Of a stretch of DNA of 64,000 bases, positions 46,570 through 53,680 are shown piece by piece. The stretch comes from Solidesulfovibrio magneticus RS-1 (GTDB lineage Bacteria > Desulfobacterota > Desulfovibrionia > Desulfovibrionales > Desulfovibrionaceae). The first letter of the stretch is position 1, and each line of letters begins with the position of its first letter. The DNA lies in the NCBI RefSeq assembly GCF_000010665.1, contig NC_012796.1, forward strand, positions 3,315,501-3,379,500, given 5' to 3'. Under the pieces are notes generated by a model. The model did not search any database, was not told where the DNA came from, and saw only the letters and a program-made list of their open reading frames with translations. Position numbers and translations under genes: made by a program.

Positions 46570-48327
46570 ATGCCTCGCATGGCCCCCAATCCCCCCAGTC
46601 TTGACGCCGTGGAAACCGTCTGCGTGGACTGCGATGTCCTCATCATCGGCGGCGGCAACGCCGGCTGCTTCTCGGCCGTGGAAGCGGCCAAGCTCGACCC
46701 CACCCTCAAGGTGGTCATCATGGAAAAGGCCCACATCATGCGCTCCGGTGCCTGCTCTGCCGGCATGGACGCCATCAACACCTACATCCCCGAAGGCAAG
46801 ACCCCGGAAGACCTGGTGCGCTGGTGCCGCTCCCAGGTCGGCGGCGGCCCCATCCGCGAGGATCTGGCCCTGTCCAACGCCCGGGAACTCAACGAGTCCG
46901 TGGACGACCTGGAGCGCTGGGGCCTGCCCATCCTGCGCGACGAAAATGGCAACATCCGCTACCGGGGAGCCTGGGACATCTCCATCCACGGCGAGCAGTT
47001 AAAGCCCATCATGGCCGAGAAGGCCATCGAGGCCGGGGCCGAGGTGTATAACCGCGTAGCCTGCACCCAGCTCCTCATGGACGGCAACCGCTGCATCGGG
47101 GCCCTGGGCTTTGGCGTGCGCGACGGCAAGTTCTACGTGTTTCGGGCCAAGGCCACCATCAACGCCACCGGCGGCGCGGCCGGCCTGTATAAAAGCTACA
47201 CCGCCGACGCCACCGACGCCCACCACCAGATCTGGATGTGCCCCTACTGCGTGGGCACGGGCTATGCCGTGGGCATCCGCCAGGGCGCGGAAATGACCTC
47301 CATGGAGCAGCGCTGGGTGGCCACCCGCACCAAGGACTTCTGCGGTCCGGTGGACACCATCTCGGTGGGCTACAAGGCCCCGATCATCAACGCCAAGGGC
47401 GAGCGCATCATGCAAAGCCGCTACGCCCACCTGGGCGCGGACAAGGCCCCCCGCTACATCCGGGCCAACGCGCCCATGGAAGAGTGGCTGGCCGGGCGCG
47501 GCCCCACCTACTGCGACACGCGCGGCATGGCCCCGGAACTGGCTCAGCAGATGATGACGGATTATTTGAACGAGCGTCCGAGCTTCGTGCTCTTCCTGGC
47601 CAGCCGGGGCCAGGACCCGGTCAAGGAACCCATCGAGATCTACGGCTCCGACCCCTACATCGTCGGCGGCCACACCCAGTCGGGCTTTTGGGTCGACATG
47701 GAGCGCATGACCACCATCCCGGGCCTGTTCGCGGCCGGCGAGACGGCCGGCGGCAACCCCAACAAGTTCGTGGGCGGCTGCGCCGCCGAGGGCAAGCTGG
47801 CCCTGCGCGGCGCGGCGGCCTACATCGCGGGCCTGGAACTGCCCGAGCCCGACGCCGCCCAGGTAGACGCCGAAAAAGCCCGGGTGTTCGCCCCGCTTTT
47901 GCGCGGCGAGGCCTTCGACGGTCTGCGCGCCCTGGAGATGGAAGAGCGCCTGCAGCGGCTTATGGACGAATACGCCGGCGGCACCAGCCAGTTCTACCGC
48001 ACCAACGAAGAGCGCCTGGACTATGCGCTCAAGCACCTGGCCATGCTGCGCAGCCAGGTCCAGTACCTCAAAGCCGGGGATCTCCACGACCTCATGGCCG
48101 TGCACGAGGTCATCGACCGCATCGACGTGGCCGAGGTGCTGTGCCACCACCTGCGCTTCCGCAAGGAGACCCGCTGGCAGGGCTGGCAGACCCGTTCGGA
48201 CTATCCCGAGGTCGATCCGGCCTACGACTGCCATGTGGAAAGCCGCAAGAACCTGGCCACCGGCGAGATCGAGACCTTCACCCGCCCCTACGAGCAAATC
48301 GTTGCGGGCGACCGCTACAAGCCCTAA
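46570..48327 (+). CDS. AprA-like FAD flavoprotein (adenylylsulfate reductase/fumarate reductase superfamily)
   Basis: A 585-residue cytoplasmic flavoprotein. FAD-binding DVLIIGGGNAGCFSAVEAA opens it, and TIPGLFAAGETAGG with GGCAAEGKLALRGAAAY closes the FAD domain. Several stretches parallel canonical AprA rather than succinate dehydrogenase: MRSGACSAGMDAINTYI, RTKDFCGPV (AprA has RFKDGYGPV, with the substrate Arg) and VGGHTQSGFWVD (AprA has GSHSGCCGIWV, with its active-site His). It lacks the AprA insert and is about 70 residues shorter. The gene order is A then B, opposite to canonical aprBA, and no sat or qmo is nearby. Its substrate is probably the anion carried by the upstream transporter; APS reduction is not shown. 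Confidence 0.85.
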   Translation: MPRMAPNPPSLDAVETVCVDCDVLIIGGGNAGCFSAVEAAKLDPTLKVVIMEKAHIMRSGACSAGMDAINTYIPEGKTPEDLVRWCRSQVGGGPIREDLALSNARELNESVDDLERWGLPILRDENGNIRYRGAWDISIHGEQLKPIMAEKAIEAGAEVYNRVACTQLLMDGNRCIGALGFGVRDGKFYVFRAKATINATGGAAGLYKSYTADATDAHHQIWMCPYCVGTGYAVGIRQGAEMTSMEQRWVATRTKDFCGPVDTISVGYKAPIINAKGERIMQSRYAHLGADKAPRYIRANAPMEEWLAGRGPTYCDTRGMAPELAQQMMTDYLNERPSFVLFLASRGQDPVKEPIEIYGSDPYIVGGHTQSGFWVDMERMTTIPGLFAAGETAGGNPNKFVGGCAAEGKLALRGAAAYIAGLELPEPDAAQVDAEKARVFAPLLRGEAFDGLRALEMEERLQRLMDEYAGGTSQFYRTNEERLDYALKHLAMLRSQVQYLKAGDLHDLMAVHEVIDRIDVAEVLCHHLRFRKETRWQGWQTRSDYPEVDPAYDCHVESRKNLATGEIETFTRPYEQIVAGDRYKP

Positions 48328-48339
48328 CAGGAGGACGCC

Positions 48340-48669
48340 ATGCCGCCCATCGTCGACCCCAAGAAGTGCAACGGCTGCGCCGGCCGCGAGGAATCGTTCT
48401 GCGAAGAAGCCTGCCCGGGCGATCTCATGTACGTGGGCCAGGACGGAAAATCCCATTGCCACGCCGCGCGCGACTGCTGGGACTGCATGTCCTGCGTCAA
48501 GATGTGCCCGAGAAACGCCATCGAAACGCGCATGCCCTACCAGCTCGGCTACCACAAGGCCCGGCTCGTGCCGCTGATGGGCAAGAACGCCATCACCTGG
48601 AAGTGCACGGACATCAACGGCAACACCGTGACCTACAAGTACCGCAACCGCCTGGACGTCAAGGACTAG
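48340..48669 (+). CDS. AprB-like two-cluster ferredoxin
   Basis: A 109-residue protein with eight cluster cysteines: CNGCAGREESFCEEACP for the first cubane and CWDCMSCVKMCP for the second. It matches AprB (CDGC...CPNDLM and CWECYSCIKICP) including the long CxxC...C spacing of cluster one and the downstream LVPLMGKNAITW strand. It lacks the 50-60 residue tail with which AprB wraps around AprA. It begins 12 bases after the flavoprotein with AGGAGG upstream, and should carry electrons to or from its FAD. It ends at a good terminator. Confidence 0.88.
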   Translation: MPPIVDPKKCNGCAGREESFCEEACPGDLMYVGQDGKSHCHAARDCWDCMSCVKMCPRNAIETRMPYQLGYHKARLVPLMGKNAITWKCTDINGNTVTYKYRNRLDVKD

Positions 48670-48678
48670 CGCCGCGCC

Positions 48679-48716
48679 GGCCAACGCCCCGTTTTCGGAC
48701 GGGGCGTTGGCCTTCT
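48679..48716 (+). terminator. Terminator after the AprAB-like operon
   Basis: GGCCAACGCCCCG pairs perfectly with CGGGGCGTTGGCC around TTTTCGGA, followed by TTCTGCCTT. It separates the operon from the Crp/Fnr gene. Confidence 0.8.
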
Positions 48717-48752
48717 GCCTTGACCCGGCGAATAAGGACCCTATTTTAGCCC

Positions 48753-49475
48753 ATGGCCAAGTGTGAACACCCCAGGCAATGGCACCTGCTAAAGGGCGGC
48801 TTCTTCGACGGCCTGGAACGCGAGTTCGAGGCCTTTCGGAGGTTGGCCACGGTGCGGCGCGTCAAGAAAAACGCCATCGTATTTTTTGAAAACGACCGAT
48901 GCGACCGCTCCTTTTACCTGGACCAGGGGTCGGTCAAGATCTTCCGGGTGTCGCTGCACGGCAAGGAGCCGACCTTTTTCATCCGCTCGGCCGGCGAGAT
49001 GTTCGGCCTGGCCGAGGTGGTGGGCGGCGAGCGGCGCAAGTGCTCGGCCCAGGCCCTGTCCGAATGCCTGCTGTTGGACATCCGCCGCGATGACCTGCTG
49101 GGGCTTTTGGTGGAGCAGCCGTTCATGGCCCGGCGCATCATCGAGGTGCTTGGCCGGCGCATCCGCTACTTAAGCGACCAGCTCGAAAACGTCATGACCT
49201 GCGACGTGCCGACCAGGCTTTTAAAGCTCTTGCTCTGCCTGTCCCACGACGAGATCGCCCAGGCCCGGGGCGGTCCGGCCGACGTGCCGGTGCGCCTGAC
49301 CCAGGGGCAGATCGCGGCCATGACTGGTTCCTGCCAGCAGACCATCAGTGAAACCCTGGCCGCCTTCGAAAGCCGTGGACTTATCGCCGTCTCCCGCCAG
49401 CGCATCCGCCTGCTCGATCCCGGGGCCATCCTGGACGCCCTGTCCGGCGGCGACGGCGGGGCCGAAGGCCAATAA
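48753..49475 (+). CDS. Crp/Fnr-family transcription regulator
   Basis: A 240-residue regulator with a cyclic-nucleotide-binding-type beta roll (about 20-140, DRSFYLDQGSVKIFRVS and FGLAEVVGGERRKCSAQAL), a dimer helix and a winged helix with the recognition element TQGQIAAMTGSCQQTISETL. No FNR-type N-terminal Cys cluster is present, so oxygen sensing by an iron-sulfur cluster is unlikely; the effector is unknown (heme, nitrosative stress or a nucleotide occur in relatives). It sits between two redox operons. An FNR-like palindrome lies 150 bases downstream, ahead of the aldehyde oxidoreductase operon. Confidence 0.9.
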   Translation: MAKCEHPRQWHLLKGGFFDGLEREFEAFRRLATVRRVKKNAIVFFENDRCDRSFYLDQGSVKIFRVSLHGKEPTFFIRSAGEMFGLAEVVGGERRKCSAQALSECLLLDIRRDDLLGLLVEQPFMARRIIEVLGRRIRYLSDQLENVMTCDVPTRLLKLLLCLSHDEIAQARGGPADVPVRLTQGQIAAMTGSCQQTISETLAAFESRGLIAVSRQRIRLLDPGAILDALSGGDGGAEGQ

Positions 49476-49878
49476 GCCGTCCTGGCATCACTTTTTCTCA
49501 ATCAATCCTCACAGGACGATGCGACGCTTTTCATGATGCGGTCGCTCTTCTTTTGCGTCATTGCCCCAAAACCGGAGCAACGCCTTTCCCGCCCTCAGCC
49601 GGGAGTGTCCAGGGACGGGACGGTCGCCTTTGACCGGTGTTAAACTAACGGAAGGCTCATCGCGGCATGGGGCCTGATGGAGCAAAACAAGGCAATACGA
49701 GTCCATGCCTCCTCCTTTCCAAATCGTCTCCCCAATCCCGGTTCTCCATCGGCAACGGCCTATCCCCGCACAGTGTCGATGGACGCCCCCCAAAAAGCGT
49801 TTTATGATCATCGCAAGGCCCACTTGCCAGAACGTCTCTTCGGCCCATGGCCGATGCGCCGGATACGGGAGGCGCGAC
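49476..49878. other. Intergenic region upstream of the second aldehyde oxidoreductase operon
   Basis: A 403-base gap. Contains the FNR-like palindrome at 49629-49644. An open frame from 49705 joins the ferredoxin gene but lacks a ribosome site and buries its Tat signal. No known riboswitch was recognised. Confidence 0.5.
49629..49644. promoter_or_regulatory. FNR/HcpR-like palindrome
   Basis: TTTGAC-CGGT-GTTAAA: a 5-4-5 arrangement (TTGAC-N4-GTTAA) with one mismatch from full symmetry, like FNR sites (TTGAT-N4-ATCAA). It lies between the Crp/Fnr gene and the operon it may control. Confidence 0.45.
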
Positions 49879-50637
49879 ATGGACAAAAAACGCATCTCGT
49901 CGGAATGGATCGGACAGGCAGCCAAGGCCACCGGCTGGGAGGCCGCGCTGTCTCGCCGGGGATTTCTCAAGCTGTCCGGCTGCGCGCTTGCCGGCCTGGC
50001 CTTCCTGAACCTTGGCGAGGCCTACGGCGAAAACACGCCGTTGGTGATCCTGGAGAGCGCCCAGGGCGTGCTGCTGGCCGATCCCACCCGCTGCGTGGCC
50101 TGCGGGCGGTGCGAGCTGGCCTGCACGGAATTTAACGACGGCCGGGCCCAGCCGTCGTTGGCCCGCATCAAGATCGCCCGCACCGTCAATTTCGGCCCCA
50201 CCGGCCCCACCGGCGGCCAGGCCATGCACGGGGACTGGGGCGACGGGCTGGTGATCCAGGGCGTGTGCCGCCAGTGCCCCCATCCCGTGCCCTGCGCCAC
50301 GGCCTGTCCCCAAAACGCCATCGTCGCCGACCCCCAAACCGGGGCTCGGGTGGTCGACGCCGCCCAGTGCGTGGGCTGCCGCCTGTGCCAGCAGGCCTGC
50401 CCCTGGGGCATGATCGCCTTTGACGAGCAGGCCGGGGTGGCCGCCAAATGCACCCTGTGCCAGGGCCGCCCCAAATGCGTGGAAGCCTGTCCGGCGGCGG
50501 CCCTGCGCTACGTGCCCTGGCGCGACCTCACCCGCGACGGCGCGCCGACCCGGCCCACCCTGTCCGTCGTCCCACCCGAAACGGCCAAGACCTGCCTGGA
50601 CTGCCATGCCCCGGCCGGCACGAGGCCGGCGAAATAG
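49879..50637 (+). CDS. Tat-exported 4Fe-4S ferredoxin with a CxxCH motif, partner of an aldehyde oxidoreductase
   Basis: A 252-residue protein. A twin-arginine signal SRRGFLKLSGCALAGLA (residues 26-42) directs it to the membrane/periplasm. Sixteen cysteines form four cubane motifs: CVACGRCELAC, CRQC...CATACP, CVGCRLCQQACP and CTLC...CVEACP, as in YdhY/DmsB-type subunits. The C-terminus adds CLDCH (Cys239, Cys242, His243), a haem-c type motif unusual in this family. ATG 49879 has GGGAGG 6 bases upstream. A 125-base gap separates it from the aldehyde oxidoreductase. Whether the CxxCH binds haem is not known. Confidence 0.88.
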   Translation: MDKKRISSEWIGQAAKATGWEAALSRRGFLKLSGCALAGLAFLNLGEAYGENTPLVILESAQGVLLADPTRCVACGRCELACTEFNDGRAQPSLARIKIARTVNFGPTGPTGGQAMHGDWGDGLVIQGVCRQCPHPVPCATACPQNAIVADPQTGARVVDAAQCVGCRLCQQACPWGMIAFDEQAGVAAKCTLCQGRPKCVEACPAAALRYVPWRDLTRDGAPTRPTLSVVPPETAKTCLDCHAPAGTRPAK

Positions 50638-50650
50638 CCTCTTCTGTAAG

Positions 50651-50668
50651 ACACAACGTCCGTGGTGT
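50651..50668. promoter_or_regulatory. 18-bp palindrome between ferredoxin and oxidoreductase genes
   Basis: ACACAACG-TC-CGTGGTGT, 7 of 8 arm bases complementary, followed by TTTTAACAAT. It could be an operator for an internal promoter or a short RNA hairpin. Confidence 0.3.
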
Positions 50669-50762
50669 TTTAACAATACAGATTACAGCAGTATGCTGTG
50701 CCTCATGAAGCTGCGCTTTAGAGGTGGAATCGCAATCCCCCTTCATCGGGAAGGAGCTCGTC

Positions 50763-52880
50763 ATGGCCGTAGGCAGCGGTGGATTTGTCGGCAAGGTCCT
50801 GCGCGTCGATCTCTCCACCGGCAAGATCACCACCGAGGAGACCCGCGAACGCTACACGGCCCTGCTCGGCGGGGCCGGCATCGGCTACCGGGTGCTCTGG
50901 GACGAGGTTCCGGCCGGGACCGGCCCCTTTGACGCGGCCAACAAGCTCGTTTTCGCCACCGGTCCCCTTGTCGGCACGAGCGTGCCGTGCAACGGCCGCG
51001 CCACCATCACCACGCTTTTTCCCACCTGCTGGCCCAAGCCGCTGGTCGGCTCGGGGCACATGGGCGGGCACTTCGCGGCCAAGCTCAAATACGCCGGCTT
51101 TGATGCCCTGATCGTGGAAGGCAAGGCCGACAAGCCCGTCTGGCTCATGATCCGCGACGCCCGGGTGGAGATCCGCGACGCCCGGCACTTGTGGGGTTCG
51201 GGCATCCGCCGGGCCACGTTGGAAATCAGCCAGGAAATGGGGCCGGACTGCGTGGTGGCGGCCATCGGCCAGGCCGGGGAGAATCTGGCTCCCATGGGCA
51301 TGGTGATCAATTCCGTTTCCCATTCGGCCGGCGGCGTGGGCGGCATTATGGGCGGCAAGAACCTCAAGGCCGTGGCCGTGCAGGGCAGCGGCGCGGTGCG
51401 CATCGCCGGGGACAAGGCCGCCTGGGAGGCCCTGGTCAAGTTCCATCTCTCCATCATGGGCGCCAACAACCAGCACGTGGTGCCGAGCTTCCCCACGCCC
51501 CAGGCCGAATACTACAATCCGGCCTCCCGCTGGGTCGGCCAGCCCGGCAAGCACTGGGGCGCGGCCAAGCCTCCCGTGGAACTTCCCGGCGATATTCATG
51601 ACCCGGGCAGCATCGCCTTTCGCACCAACAGCGCCGCCTATTTCCTGGGCGACGAGGCCTGGAAATACACCGTGCGCGGCAACGGCTGCACGGCCTGCCC
51701 CATCCGCTGCCACACCATGCTCAAGATGCCGTCGGTGACCGCCAAGTACGGCATCCCGGACATGGGCCAGAACACCTGCGTGGCGCTGATGTTCGGCCGC
51801 TCGTTTTTCAAGCAGCTGGCTGGCAAGAAAAACAGCGAGGCCGCCATGGAGGCCTGCATGGTGGGCATGCATCTGGCCGACGACCTGGGCTTGTGGTCCA
51901 ACTACGGCCAGTTGCAACGCGACCTGCGAAAGCTCTACGAAGGCGGCTATCTGAAGGCCAGGCTTGGGTCCAAGGAATACGCATCCATCCCCTGGGACAA
52001 GTACGAGAGCGCCGATCCGGCCTTCCTGCTGGACCTCATCCCCCGCGTCGCCAACCGCCAGGGCGAACTCGGGGACGTGCTCAGTCGCGGCACGGGTGCG
52101 ATCTTCGACCACTGGTCCATCCCGGAGTCGGAGTGGGCCGAGGACCACTCGACGACCTACTGGAAGATGGGCCATGCCAAGCACCACGCCAACGAGGACG
52201 ACGGCCAGTGCGGCGTGATCATCAACACCCAGTACAACCGCGACGCCCAGTGCCACTCCCATACGAACTTCGTGCGAAACGGCCTGCCCCTGGAGGTGCA
52301 GAAGAAACTGGCCGCCGCCATCTGGGGTTCGCCCGACGCCCTGGACGCCCCAGGGGACTACACGCCGGCCAACATCCACAAAGCCCATCGGGCCAAGTGG
52401 TCGCTTCTGCGCAAGGAACTCCACGACGCCCTGGGGGTCTGCAACTGGATGGGGCCGTGGGCGGCCTCTCCCTTGCGCGAGCGCGGCTATGCCGGGGACG
52501 ACAGCCTGGAGTCGAAGTTTTTGAGCCTGGCCACCGGCCAGGCCATGGACCGGGAGGAGCTGGACCGGGTGGCGGAGCGCATCTTCACCCTGCACCGGGC
52601 CCTGACCATTCGGGACATGGGGCGGGTGGACATGCGCGCCGCCCACGACATCGTGCCGCCCTGGGTCTTCGAGGACCCAAACGGCGCGGCGGCCTTGACC
52701 AAGGGCACCATCCGCATGGACCCGGCCGACATCGCCAAGGCCATGGACTATTATTACGAGGCCATGGGCTGGGACAAGGCCACGGGCGCGCCGAGCCAGG
52801 CACGCTACGCCGCACTGGGCCTGGCCGACGTGGGCGAAGCCCTGGCCGCCGCTAAGCTCACGCCCGAGGCCGCGAAGTGA
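50763..52880 (+). CDS. Aldehyde:ferredoxin oxidoreductase family protein (YdhV-like, 705 residues)
   Basis: A tungsten/pterin oxidoreductase longer than standard AOR (about 605 residues) and close to the 700-residue E. coli YdhV. The cubane motif CTACPIRC gives Cys309, 312 and 316 and LGVCNW gives Cys560; pterin-domain landmarks FATGPLVGT and SHSAGGVGGIMGGKNLKA are present. The C-terminal extra (TIRMDPADIAKAMDYYYEAMGWD) resembles the tail of AOR-type enzymes. It has no signal peptide although its ferredoxin partner does, so it either stays at the cytoplasmic face or is carried along through Tat. AAGGAG precedes ATG 50763. Substrate unknown. Confidence 0.92.
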   Translation: MAVGSGGFVGKVLRVDLSTGKITTEETRERYTALLGGAGIGYRVLWDEVPAGTGPFDAANKLVFATGPLVGTSVPCNGRATITTLFPTCWPKPLVGSGHMGGHFAAKLKYAGFDALIVEGKADKPVWLMIRDARVEIRDARHLWGSGIRRATLEISQEMGPDCVVAAIGQAGENLAPMGMVINSVSHSAGGVGGIMGGKNLKAVAVQGSGAVRIAGDKAAWEALVKFHLSIMGANNQHVVPSFPTPQAEYYNPASRWVGQPGKHWGAAKPPVELPGDIHDPGSIAFRTNSAAYFLGDEAWKYTVRGNGCTACPIRCHTMLKMPSVTAKYGIPDMGQNTCVALMFGRSFFKQLAGKKNSEAAMEACMVGMHLADDLGLWSNYGQLQRDLRKLYEGGYLKARLGSKEYASIPWDKYESADPAFLLDLIPRVANRQGELGDVLSRGTGAIFDHWSIPESEWAEDHSTTYWKMGHAKHHANEDDGQCGVIINTQYNRDAQCHSHTNFVRNGLPLEVQKKLAAAIWGSPDALDAPGDYTPANIHKAHRAKWSLLRKELHDALGVCNWMGPWAASPLRERGYAGDDSLESKFLSLATGQAMDREELDRVAERIFTLHRALTIRDMGRVDMRAAHDIVPPWVFEDPNGAAALTKGTIRMDPADIAKAMDYYYEAMGWDKATGAPSQARYAALGLADVGEALAAAKLTPEAAK

Positions 52881-53596
52881 GCGCGGCCGGCGAAGCCGAC
52901 GCGCCCGGGCGGAACGATGCGGCCGAGCTGGCTGGGCTGAACGATCCAGCCGGGCTGGCCGATCCGGCCGACCTGACCACCCTGGCCGGGCTATCCGAAC
53001 CATCCAGGCTGCCTGAGCAGATCGGGCTGTCCGAACCGGCCACCGAAGCCGAACTGGCCCGGGCTGTTCTGGAGACCATCCGGGAAGCCAGCGCCGAGCC
53101 TCGGCTGCTCGCCTTGGAAGAAATCCTGGAGGGGCTGCGGGAGCGTGGCCTGGCCGAACGCCTGGAAACTTCGCCGCCAGACGATCCAGGCACGGCGCTG
53201 GCCGTCATCGTCGCGGACCTGCCCGAAATCGCGTCCTTGACCAGCCGGTCCGGCCGGACCCTCTACCACGACCCGGCCCTGCTCAGTCACAGCTACGCCC
53301 GCCTGCTGGACAACCAGGACGTGCCCGAGGAGCTTCTGGCCGAGGCTGTCCGGTCAAATTCCCGGGACTACCCGCGCCCCGTGCCGGTCGAACTCTTCGA
53401 GAAGCCGCCCTTCGATCTCGCCTCGTCTGACGTCGCCGCCATCCTCGACGCCATGGCCGCCAAGCCGCAATTTCAGGACATCGCGACCATCCAGACGTCC
53501 ACAGGAACGGCCTATCTGTTTTCGAGCCTCTATCTGGCCCGCGCCTATGCGGCCTTCCTGGCGGAACAGGAAACAACGCTGGCCATGAACCCGTGA
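52877..53596 (+). CDS. Unknown protein with N-terminal repeats, last gene of the aldehyde oxidoreductase operon
   Basis: A 239-residue protein from GTG 52877, overlapping the oxidoreductase stop by four bases (GTGA). Residues 15-55 carry a degenerate 8-12 residue repeat built on GL(N/A/S)(D/E)P (LAGLNDPAGLADPADL, GLSEPSRLPEQIGLSEP). The rest is helical and acidic, with LPEIASLTSRSGRTLYHDP and DIATIQTSTGTAYLFSSLYL as recognisable units and no cysteines or known motif. Translational coupling implies a role with the oxidoreductase, perhaps maturation or anchoring; that is a guess. No family recognised. Confidence 0.75.
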   Translation: MSAAGEADAPGRNDAAELAGLNDPAGLADPADLTTLAGLSEPSRLPEQIGLSEPATEAELARAVLETIREASAEPRLLALEEILEGLRERGLAERLETSPPDDPGTALAVIVADLPEIASLTSRSGRTLYHDPALLSHSYARLLDNQDVPEELLAEAVRSNSRDYPRPVPVELFEKPPFDLASSDVAAILDAMAAKPQFQDIATIQTSTGTAYLFSSLYLARAYAAFLAEQETTLAMNP

Positions 53597-53680
53597 TCCG
53601 CCGCCTGACGGCGGAGGCTGCCAGGCAAAAGCCCAGGGTCTGGGCCGTGCCCTTGCGGCGCGCCTGAGGCCGAGCCGGGC

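Noticed and set aside
49509-49878. A molybdenum/tungsten-cofactor or cyclic-di-GMP riboswitch upstream of the second AOR operon
   Set aside because: I looked for known conserved cores and could not match one; only short hairpins and the FNR-like site are visible.
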